Below, one piece after another: positions 13,801 to 23,422 of a stretch of 64,000 bases of DNA (position 1 is its first letter; each line of letters begins with the position of its first letter). The position numbers were made by a program, and so were the translations under genes. The stretch is from positions 1 to 64,000 of the forward strand of contig JBAMDO010000008.1 of assembly GCA_037074765.1 (NCBI GenBank), given 5' to 3'. The DNA comes from Mansonella perstans (Eukaryota > Nematoda > Chromadorea > Rhabditida > Onchocercidae). The notes under the pieces are model-generated. The model did no database searches and had not been told where the DNA came from. It saw only the letters and a program-made list of their open reading frames with translations.

Positions 13801-15291
13801 TTATTAGACAAATTGTATTTACAGCATTGTTAGTATTTCGGCAGTACTTTTATCAGTTGTATATTTCGTACAGAATGATTTTCAGATAGTAGACGACACG
13901 ATACAACAGATATTCTCAGATATATTGCGTTATTTCGAAACGAGTCGTGGGAAGCCAGCGACGCATTTGTTCGTTATTCGAGATGGCATATCCGAAGGAC
14001 AGTATAAATATGTAAGTTCTTTTTGTTAACTTGTATTTTTACACATTTGTAAGCTTCAGTTTGCTGGTTTACTTGATTCGAATTTCGGAATTGTAATAAT
14101 TAATCATTTTTTCTGAGTGTTAGTAGAAGGATTCCGCTTTTTAATCCTACTTTAGGTAATGAACACGGAAGTGGAACAGATCAAAAAGGCATGCCAGGTG
14201 GTTGGTGGATCTCGCTATCGTCCCCACATCACTTTTATTGTGCTCACAAAGATACACAACATGCGCATTTATAGGAAAGTCGGTTGAACCTTTCATTAAA
14301 ATTATATTTTTTGAGATTTGAAAGTTTATCCGTGGATAGGATTATTAATTACAGAAGACCTTACTCTGCTTAATTCACGTTACATTTAGATATTTAAGAA
14401 TTTTTTGTCCGAGCGAATTGAACGTTTTGTGTTGTTATTCTAGCTCTCTATAGATACTATTTTACTTTTTCCTACAAATTCTTTCCGATTCTAAGCACAA
14501 TAATTTTTAGAATATTTATGCGCAGGGACGAGCAGCAGAACAGAACATCAAACCAGGTACTATTATCGATAAGCATGTGGTGAATCCTGTCTTAAGCGAA
14601 TTTTATTTGAATTCTCATCCTACATTCCAGGTTTATTTTAAGTATGTAATATTGAAAGGGAGGATATGCTTAATAGGGCAGGATTTTCCTATTCATCCGA
14701 ATCCCAATCTTTTCGGATTTTTGGGCTTGTTGTTGTTTCCCTCTGCGGAAACTACACTGGAAATGACTGAATGATAGAGATATCTTTCAATAATTGATTG
14801 GATTTTTATCAGAAACTTTAGGGTACTACAAGAACACCACGGTATACGTTGTTGTTTGATTCTTCGTCAATGGAGGCAGATAAGATGCAGGCTATCGTGT
14901 ATGCACTTGCATACGACTTCCAGATTGTTAATATGGCTGTGTCGCTTCCATCTCCTGTGATGATAGCTTCACGTATGGCTAAGCGTGGTCGTTCCAATTA
15001 TGTGGCTGTATAGTAAGTATCAATTTTTTTTTTTGTTCGCTGCATTAAATTAGTAATCAATGTGTCACTTTAATTTTACAATTGAAAGATATTTTCGTAT
15101 TAAATTCTCGTGAAAATTTTTCATTACCTATTTCACATGTATTGGTTATTAAAAATTGAATGGTTTTTAGTGGTGATGATGAATCCGAAAAATCTGATGT
15201 TGATAGTGGCCTTCAAAAAGATTTGGTTGAATTAAATAATCAACTAAGTTATATTAGTAAACCGTTAGAAGCCATACGATTCAATGCTTAA
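7811..15291 (+). CDS. Worm-type Argonaute protein (PAZ and PIWI domains)
   Basis: About 20 small exons. Those I can phase are 7811-7831, 7990-8201, 8472-8658, 9391-9471, 9872-10008, 10302-10474, 10603-10746, 11046-11127, 11201-11408, 11713-11832, 12059-12130, 12287-12399, 12561-12742, 13059-13257, 13346-13463, 13585-13659, 13886-14011, 14156-14278, 14511-14630, 14822-15012 and 15171-15291; one exon near 8741-8790 is unsure. PAZ is clear (TVEKYFGMKYSVKLKYP, YPMEVLIVCENQR). PIWI follows with VGLDIAHP, FVIRDGISEGQY and NPVLSEFYLNSHPTFQG. Argonautes bind small RNAs and silence transcripts. Of the slicer triad Asp-Asp-His, both Asp are present; the His position in LPSPVMIASRMAKRGR aligns with Ser, so cleavage activity is doubtful. 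The style fits the nematode WAGO/CSR-type clade, but I cannot assign a subgroup. It is flanked by UPRT duplication blocks in direct orientation. Confidence 0.9.
9097..9361. repeat. 60-bp direct repeats bracketing a retrotransposon scrap
   Basis: The 60-base T-rich segment at 9097-9156 (ttttttcgtttcctttattt and on) recurs at 9302-9361 with essentially no change, 205 bases apart. A third degraded piece follows at about 9362-9390 and runs into the polypyrimidine tract of the next Argonaute exon. The repeat is too long for an ordinary target-site duplication, so a 205-bp tandem duplication with partial loss is the simpler reading. Confidence 0.8.
9157..9303 (+). mobile_element. BEL/Pao LTR-retrotransposon fragment (DUF1759-like)
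   Basis: An open stretch of about 49 codons inside an Argonaute intron reads EAIRGFDVAPENYEVIR, then LTDKYGNPAII and SIQRNDKEW. The pattern (AI-G, ENY-V, L---YG-P--I) is that of the DUF1759 region found in Pao/BEL polyproteins ahead of the protease. Only this scrap remains: no LTR, reverse transcriptase or integrase is nearby, so it cannot move on its own. It lies on the same strand as the host gene, directly upstream of the exon at 9391. Identification rests on motif recall. Confidence 0.65.
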
Positions 15292-15340
15292 ACGCCATCG
15301 AATCAACTGTTGCATTTCTTTTGTACAGATCACTTTTTTT

Positions 15341-15470
15341 TGAAAAAAGCATTCATTTATAATTGTTGTTTCTTGAAAAGCATTCGCATTGTAATTATTG
15401 TTTCTTGAAAAGCATTCGCATTATTATTGTTTCTTGAAAAGCATTCGCGTTATTATTATTGTTGTGAGCC
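15341..15470. repeat. About 30-bp tandem repeat after the Argonaute stop codon
   Basis: Four units with the core tgaaaagcattcgc start at about 15341, 15374, 15406 and 15435, separated by short attattg spacers that vary in length (33, 32 and 29 bases). The array begins 50 bases after the Argonaute stop codon and probably lies in its 3' UTR. Confidence 0.8.
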
Positions 15471-15519
15471 TCTATTTATGTGTCAAATTTTTTTTTTGGT
15501 AAAGTGTAAAATGTAATAT

Positions 15520-17757
15520 AGGAAAAGTTTATGTTAAATAAATACTAATAAAGCTATAACATTAGATGCAAAGATAAAAATAATCAAAAGTACATCTACT
15601 GTAAATGAGATAGATAAGATAGAAAGATAAATGAAATAGAACAAAAAAAAGTGATATTCACAATGCTTCGAACATTCCTTTTCATTCTCAATCATTGAAG
15701 AACTTTGGATGAAAGCAGTAGACAAAAGTTCATGATAATTTCTGAATAATAGTAGACGCAGATGATGTACCATTTATAGCGGAAATTATTGGTTCAGTCG
15801 GTGCCAAAGTATTTGGTTGTGAACCACAACGGTGTCAATGGATTGATATCGCTCGTGAGTATGGATATATTTGGAAACTGACCCATAATTTGTTTGATGC
15901 CTAGAAATTTCATACTTGTCTCGTTCAACATAAGATTCAATAAAAAAATACAGAAGACTGAGATTAGAAGTTTCCCCAATACTGATAAGGTCGCATGTTC
16001 AAAACTTGCAAAACTCACTGGTAGGCGTTGCGAATAAAGTTAATAGTAAAATGTTCTTCTCGATTACACCATTTTCTACTAGTACTGATACCGCCTTGAT
16101 CACCGTGGCACCTGTATCTGAAAATACAGCGTTTGAAAAACACTAAATAAGAAATTAGTGAAGATCCTTTAAATTTAAATAGGTAAACTAAAATTATAGT
16201 TTACCATAAAACCTACTAAGTAATGGGTACAGAAGTAGTACTCGTCGGTGCTTGATGTCTGGCATTAGTCGAGCGTACAGCAATCTTGTGTCGTCATCTA
16301 CCAACATTTTACCAATCCGAATCGACCTGGATAAAACTAGTGTGCAAAGACGAAAAATGTTACTACAGATACTCGAAATAAATAATTTGTTGTGCATCGC
16401 TCATTGATGCATAAAAATGTTTGAAATCTATTTCCCTAAGTTGGCATATTTCAAAATTCGGTTCGCTCTATCAAATTTTTAAATATACTGCATTAATATC
16501 GTGTATGATATGATGTTGTCTAAATCTCCGCAAGTGCAATTGAGTTCGGTTTTTTTTGTGAGAACGCATTAGTATTCAAATTAAAGAAAATCCATCCATA
16601 ATTAAAGTATATAATGTAACCTGCAACACTGCCGCAAAGCTTGCTCCATTGCTTCTCCTCCTCGACATATCGAAACACCACAGTTTCCTCGACAGAATGC
16701 AATACCTTCATACTTCACTCGTGCTGGAGTTTCTATTTCAACGTTTGTGTAAGGCAGCCTGTTCAGACCCTCCTCAACTACCAGCCTAATCAAACGATCA
16801 ACATAAAACACGAAATCCGAATGACTTGTTTCCCTGAAAATTTTTGTTCATTGCGCAAGCATCAAGCATATATATAATTACAGAAATCATAATGTAAAAG
16901 CAGTATTCGTACTGACAAATTATAAAAATGAATTATGTCTACAACTTTAATCTTACTTTTCTGTAAGATTTCTCATTAATCTTGAAGATGAAAATAAAAT
17001 AAGTGGATCCAATCAAGCGACCAACATAAAACAAGAAATCCAGATGATTTGTTTCCTTGGAAATGATTAATTTCCTGACTTATTTCCCTGGAAATGACTT
17101 GTTTCCCTTTTTTGATCTCGTGGCACTAACCTGTCCATTATGATGGTTTGCAATTCTATGACTTGATCAGTACGTTCCAATACGTAAACATTTTCCACAC
17201 TATCGTTTTTCTTCTCACTAACAGCATCCTCCGTTGCATTCTTAAGTATTTCAGCATGAATAATCTCCCCCATATTTTTAAATCTGAAATCTTTACATCT
17301 TTATTTTTGCAGGAATGTTTTAAGTTCAGAAATCGTACAGCAGTACGTACAACACGTCACTATCACGTAACCACGTCATTACTACTAGTAACTCTTCTTC
17401 ATCCAGGTCAAGCATTACGAGTGAATTTTACGACGTGAATATCACCCTCCCTGAATTCCAGCATGTAAACTTCTTCCTACGAATGAATTTTGTATGAATG
17501 AATTGCAAGTGTAACTTCAGACACTTGTTAGTCACAGTGGGTGGGCTTTTTGGTAGTGGTAGTGGTCATTTTTGGTGATGTTTGTTGTGATCTATTGGGG
17601 TCATTTATGGTGTCATTCATATGTTTATATTATTGCATATTGTAGTTTGTGATCTTTGTTCTGGGATCATTTATGGTGTGATTCAAATGTTTATATTATT
17701 GTGTATTGTAGTTTGTAAAGCATTTCGGAAATTTGCGACAACAAAGTTCTGTCTTTT
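15520..17757 (-). repeat. Segmental duplication block, copy 2 (contains a UPRT gene)
   Basis: Same orientation as copy 1, inverted to copy 3. It lacks the outer ~540 bases that copies 1 and 3 share beyond the 3' end and has lost roughly 220 bases of the intron between UPRT exons 3 and 4 (near 16190). Its 5' half (16420-17640) is almost identical to copy 3; its 3' half carries many private changes. Near 17588-17710 it also has a 60-odd-base internal duplication of the gtgatc...tgtagttt segment. Confidence 0.85.
15794..17273 (-). CDS. UPRT: Uracil phosphoribosyltransferase-like protein, copy 2 (most diverged)
   Basis: Five minus-strand exons: 17273-17131, 16833-16621, 16326-16217, 16117-16019 and 15900-15794, again 223 codons with no stop. 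Exons 1 and 2 encode the same residues as the other copies. Exons 3-5 differ: MLVDDDTR for MLVGDDTR, PDIKH for PDIRH, LLNTGATV for LLSTGATV, ATPTSIKQI for ATPAGIKQV. The S to N and G to S changes touch the PRPP loop and a Gly conserved in the family (FSTPHG in vertebrates), so this copy may be drifting or specialising. All splice dinucleotides remain. Its 3' end faces the Argonaute 3' end with about 500 bases between stop codons, so the transcripts may overlap. Confidence 0.85.
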
Positions 17758-18277
17758 TTAAGTAAAATTCAGCAGGGGTAGGGGAAAGGTTTAATTTTGT
17801 ATTTTTTCGTATTTAATAATAATATGTAAATCATAACACAAAAAGCAAATAGTATCATGAGAAAAATTATCACTGGATATTCATGACAAAAATTATCAGT
17901 GAATATTTGTATAAGTTATGTTTGTTAAGTTCTAATTGATTTCATTAGACAAAGTAAGTCGCAGTTTGAAACTTTGGAAAAACGACATAATGAATTGAAC
18001 ATCATCGTATAATCCTATCTTCTATTGTGTTAAGTTTTAACTTGAAATATGTTTTAGACGAAGTTAATTTAATTTTAATGACACACTGAGAAAGTGATTG
18101 AAGAATCACTTAAATCCATGTTATTCTTCAATAACATTTTTAAAGATTGAAATGTTATTTTTTTTACAAGATTTTTTTTTTACAAAGCTTACAAGATTTA
18201 ACCGCCAAAATTTATTGGCAAAAAAGATAGAACTTTGTCGTGACAAATTTCCAAAATACTTCACAATATATGCCCAC
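17643..18277. other. Spacer of the UPRT inverted repeat
   Basis: This is the loop between the two arms of the palindrome. Copy 2 homology to copy 1 continues to about 17757; the rest is unique AT-rich DNA. It lies between two divergently transcribed UPRT genes and so may contribute to the promoter of either. No convincing coding exon is present. Confidence 0.5.
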
Positions 18278-18625
18278 AGTATGTAGTAATATAAACATGC
18301 GAATGACACCATAAATGACCTCAGTAGATCACAACAAACATCACCAAAAATGACCACTACCACTACCAAAAAGCCCACCCACTGTGACTAACAAGTGTCT
18401 GAAGTTACACTTGCAATTCATTCATACAAAATTCATTCGTAGGAAGAAGTTTACATGCTGGAATTCAGGGAGGGTGATATTCACGTCGTAAAATTCACTC
18501 GTAATGCTTGACCTGGATGAAGAAGAGTTACTAGTAGTAATGACGTGGTTACGTGATAGTGACGTGTTGTACGTGCTGCTGTACGATTTCTGAACTTAAA
18601 ACATTCCTGCAAAAATAAAGATGTA

Positions 18626-18635
18626 AAGATTTCAG
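18626..18635 (+). promoter_or_regulatory. Probable trans-splice acceptor of UPRT copy 3
   Basis: The sequence agatttcag ends 10 bases before the ATG at 18646 and has no matching upstream exon, which suggests spliced-leader addition. The same site exists in mirror form ahead of copies 1 and 2. Confidence 0.5.
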
Positions 18636-18645
18636 ATTTAAAAAT

Positions 18646-20319
18646 ATGGGGGAGATTATTCATGCTGAAATACTTAAGAATGCAACGGAGGATGCTGTTA
18701 GTGAGAAGAAAAACGATAGTGTGGAAAATGTTTACGTATTGGAACGTACTGATCAAGTCATAGAATTGCAAACCATCATAATGGACAGGTTAGTGCCACG
18801 AGATCAAAAAAGGGAAACAAGTCATTTCCAGGGAAATAAATCAGGAAATTAATCATTTCCAAGGAAACAAATCATCTGGATTTCTTGTTTTATGTTGGTC
18901 GCTTGATTGGATCCACTTATTTTATTTTCATCTTCAAGATTAATGAGAAATCTTACAGAAAAGTAAGATTAAAGTTGTAGACATAATTCATTTTTATAAT
19001 TTGTCAGTACGAATACTGCTTTTACATTATGATTTCTGTAATTATATATATGCTTGATGCTTGCGCAATGAACAAAAATTTTCAGGGAAACAAGTCATTC
19101 GGATTTCGTGTTTTATGTTGATCGTTTGATTAGGCTGGTAGTTGAGGAGGGTCTGAACAGGCTGCCTTACACAAACGTTGAAATAGAAACTCCAGCACGA
19201 GTGAAGTATGAAGGTATTGCATTCTGTCGAGGAAACTGTGGTGTTTCGATATGTCGAGGAGGAGAAGCAATGGAGCAAGCTTTGCGGCAGTGTTGCAGGT
19301 TACATTATATACTTTAATTATGGATGGATTTTCTTTAATTTGAATACTAATGCGTTCTCACAAAAAAAACCGAACTCAATTGCACTTGCGGAGATTTAGA
19401 CAACATCATATCATACACGATACTAATGCAGTATATTTAAAAATTTGATAGAGCGAACCGAATTTTGAAATATGCCAACTTAGGGAAATAGATTTCAAAC
19501 ATTTTTATGCATCAATGAGCGATGCACAACAAATTATTTATTTCGAGTATCTGTAGTAACATTTTTCGTCTTTGCACGCTAGTTTTATCCAGGTCGATTC
19601 GGATTGGTAAAATGTTGGTGGGTGACGACACAAGATTGCTGTATGCTCGACTAATGCCAGACATCAGGCACCGAAGAGTATTACTTCTGTACCCACTACT
19701 TAGTAGGTTTTATGGTAAACTATAATTTTATATACGGAAATACCAAATATTACCTGGTTCGTATAGGACTAAAATAAAACGATTCCCGCATATTCTAATT
19801 TCCATAGAAACTTGCATTTGAGATCTGGTGTAGTTTTTTGTTAATGAAAGACTTACACATTCTCAACTCAGGATTTACTTTTTCAAACCAAATTCAATTA
19901 GAATTTGTCCATTTTTATCCTAACCTATTTCTATTTAAATTTGAAGGATCTTCACTATTTTCTCATTCAGTGTTCTTCAAACGTTGTATTTTCAGGTACA
20001 GGTGCCACGGTGATCAAGGCGGTATCAGTACTAGTAGAAAATGGTGTAATCGAGAAGAACATTTTACTATTAACTTTATTCGCAACGCCTGCCGGTGAGT
20101 TTTGCAAGTTTTGAACATGCGACTTTATCAGTATTGGGAAAACTTCTATTCTCAATCTTCTGTATTTTTTTATTGAATCTTATGTTGAACGAGACAAGTA
20201 TGAAATTTGTAGGCATCAAACAGGTTATGGGTCAGTTTCCAAATATATCCATACTCACGAGCGATATCAATCCGTTGACACCGTTATGGTTTACAACCAA
20301 ATATTTTGGCACCGACTGA
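18646..20319 (+). CDS. UPRT: Uracil phosphoribosyltransferase-like protein, copy 3
   Basis: Exons 18646-18788, 19086-19298, 19593-19702, 19996-20094 and 20213-20319 join to 672 bases, 223 residues, ending KYFGTD. Order of parts: a variable N-terminus (1-48), the substrate-site region with VEIETPARVKYEG and GVSICRGGEAMEQ (about 75-115), RSIRIGKMLVGDDTR (about 118-133), the PRPP loop LYPLLSTGATV (about 150-160), and LTSDINPL...KYFGTD at the end. Family role: UMP formation from uracil and PRPP in the cytosol. The Tyr at the loop position usually held by Asp resembles the vertebrate homologue, for which activity is in doubt. Every splice site is canonical. The gene is the right arm of a palindrome with copy 2 and is transcribed toward the lipase gene 3 kb downstream. 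Confidence 0.9.
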
Positions 20320-20514
20320 ACCAATCTTTGTAATTTCAGTTTTCGCTCAACCTATTATAAAATGGTACATCATCTGCGTCTACTGTTATTCTGTTAGAAA
20401 TTATCATGAACTTTTGTCTACTGCTTTCATCCAAAGTTCTTCAATGATTGAGAATGAAAAGGAATGTTCGAAGCATTGTAAATGTCACTTTTTTTTTGTT
20501 CTATTTCATTTATC

Positions 20515-20709
20515 TTTCTATCTTATCTATCTCATTTACAGTAGATGTACTTTTATTTTTATCTTTGCATCCAGTGTTATAGCTTTATTGGTATTTATTT
20601 AGCATAAACTTTTTCTGTCTTACTTATCTCGTTTACAGTTGATGTATTTTTGATTATTTTTATCTTTGCATCCAATTAGCTCTATTAGTACTTATTTAGC
20701 ATAAACTTT
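20515..20709. repeat. 97-bp tandem duplication, mirror copy
   Basis: Mirror of 2426-2620: two units containing tttagcataaactttt, 97 bases apart, downstream of UPRT copy 3. Its presence in copies 1 and 3 but not copy 2 helps order the duplication events. Confidence 0.7.
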
Positions 20710-21151
20710 TATCTTTTGCCGAAAATAAAACAGTGAATGAATTGCACAGATATTACAACAGGATGATAAGGAGATGAGTCTAGGGCGGTAGTTCGCAAAA
20801 TTATTTATAATCATTTTACACTTTTTAAAAATATTTCTTTTGATAATACATGTCTTCGGTTGAAACATTTTCGTTGAAAAGCTTTCCACGAATGAGAATA
20901 AAAATCAAAATATCTCAAGGACTGATAAAATTGAAGATCTCGAGGAAAGACAGAAAGAAGTAAAATTCTCCGAGATTTCTCCTGATTTAATACCTTTTTG
21001 AAATAACAAGTAAAATGAAAGACTAAATACGTAAGTTGGCCATTTCAAGAAGGAACATTTGATCCACTACCACCAAAAGAATAGTAATTCTGAAGAGTAG
21101 TAAAATATACTTATTTTTGATTAGGATCAACCTGCTATCTCTTCCTCCTTA

Positions 21152-23422
21152 CTGTACCAATGGTAGACATTGCATTCAATCTCTCAAGCATTCTTGCTGC
21201 ATTTTTCCTTTTTTTTTTAATTTTTAAAATTTTGATCTTCAATATTAACCGCCAATATCAATATACTATTATCAATATTATCCAAATATCAATACACCTG
21301 TCATTGCTGCCTTTACATGATGTATTTTTTTTTATTGAAGTTTCTTAATGTAAAAGATTCTTTTGCTAGGATTCTTTGTTTTCATCCTTTATAGCATTAT
21401 TATAATTGTCATCTTATCAACTGAAATTACGATCATTTGCCGTCGCATCGTTTTTTTTTAATTTGAATTATAAGAGGGTGGACAAAATGGGCGAAAGTTT
21501 AATGAAATTATAACAGAGCCGTTTGATGAATCGTCTGTTCAAGCGTACTTGTAAAGTGATTATGTTTGATGAAATGTATTCAGAAAAATGGAAAAAGAAG
21601 TTGCATTATTTGCTTGTCTATATAAAAAATATTGGTCAAGCAGTAAAGTAAATTCAAATACAGCTTAGTTCATCGCCAAAACATCGCCTGAGAGATATAA
21701 AGAGGCACAAATCACTTGTCCTATTTCTTTCTTTGTCAATAGAATACAACACTTCAGTAACTTCATGAAATGACTGCAAAACAAGCTGATTTAGAAGTCT
21801 TACATTCATTTCATAAACAAAGTCCTGAAACAGCTGATGTCAAAGCAGCTAGCCAATATCAATGAATAAGCCGAAATCGGCGACAACGGAATGATGACAA
21901 ACGAAACGATTCCACAACAAGAAAATATCATTTATGAATTTTCAATCTCATTATTGTTTTTTTTAAAGATAATTCAATGGTATTTTTTTTGCAAATTCTG
22001 TAACTATTTTTTATAGTTACAGAATTTTACAGTATCCTCGTTCCAAAATGAAATATTTCAATACATGGCTAAATTTTTTTTTGAATGCGCGCATCTTGTA
22101 TCATGCTGTAATCCTAATTGTTTGTCCCACATTTTTGCAGCAATTAAAAAATTTTTCATATATTCCGGAAGTTGTGTGAATATCAGTTTCCGGAAAGAGA
22201 TTGTTTTTTTTTAAATTGGATGTTGAAAGTGACATCTTTCTTTAGCTGTATAACTTTTGTATCTTAATTTGTTTTTTTTCTTTCTTTATCTTATTTTCTT
22301 CTACTGCATATACATTTTAGGGTATATTTTCAAAACTTCTTCATTTCATAAAAATTTTTAAGCAATAAATAAATTAACCAAACTACTTAAAATTGGCTGC
22401 CAATTGATTATTTATTAAATTAAAAAAAGTTACAAAGTGTTATGGCTCATAACAAACTTACCTTTATACTATCGATCTGATATGTTTTATAATCAGTTAA
22501 AGTTTTGATTTTTTCTTCACTGTTGAAATAAAAGTCTTTTGTATCTTTTACCTTGACAATCAGTTGTCATAACGGATGGTAAAGTTGGCGATAATATTTC
22601 AACATTTTAATAATTAATTTCTTAATGTCAAACTTCTAAATTCACTTTTCAGGAATAACGGACTATAAAATTTGCTTGTTTAACAGCTTGCCAGGAAATG
22701 GTTGTACTATTTTATCATTGAAATGCAGTGAATGTGATAATGGGAGTGAAGCACTGATAAAAATGCAAAAGTTGAATGAATAATTTTTCTGACTGTCACT
22801 CATTCGCTCTCCTTCCACTTATCACTCTCACTTATACCTTGCAACTACTACTGATCTATCGCATTGATAACAATTTGTTTGTGAAGATAAGTGGATAGAC
22901 TACTATTTATCACTTCACAATGTTAAATCGTTCCAGACACAATAATGATGATAATATTCCTGGAACATTTCCTACTATTATTGATTGCCTTTATTGGATT
23001 GGATCGATCTGATCGGTCGAATGACAAAGACATTTGCTAATTCTTCAGCTTTATAACTATATGTTAGTGAAAGATAAGATTATTCTTAATTACATTATAT
23101 TATTATAGTCAACGGTTAGCTGACAACCAGCAAACAGATCGATAAGACTTAAACGATGCAAAATTGAAACAGATCCAGAATCCAAGCAGTTTGATTCAAA
23201 GGTGATTTATCTATTATTATTCAATGCAACTATAATTATGCAACTATAATTCAGTGCTTGAAGACAATTTCATTAATTAATACAACCGGTAACAATGATT
23301 TAAATTGAAGTATAGAAGAGATGAAAGTTGAAAAGACTGAAAATAAATTGTCTATTTTCATCAAATGTTTAATTGCAATTTTATAGGAGGAAGGAACAGA
23401 GAATAATTTGTGGAATTTCTTG
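21152..23422. other. Intergenic region between UPRT copy 3 and the lipase gene
   Basis: AT-rich DNA with T-runs near 21206, 21452, 21958 and 22266. Short ORFs are low-complexity and lack splice context. No repeat or gene family was recognised. The lipase promoter should lie at its right end. Confidence 0.4.

Larger units (their letters stand above)
18278..21151 (+). repeat. Segmental duplication block, copy 3 (contains a UPRT gene)
   Basis: Inverted relative to copies 1 and 2. Positions 18278-18600 mirror the copy 2 upstream flank with only a few changes, whereas copy 1 differs strongly there. Positions 19700-21151 mirror copy 1, including the intron segment and outer tail that copy 2 lacks. 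It therefore looks like a junction of a copy-2-like 5' side and a copy-1-like 3' side. The right edge is at cttcctcctta near 21151. Confidence 0.85.
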
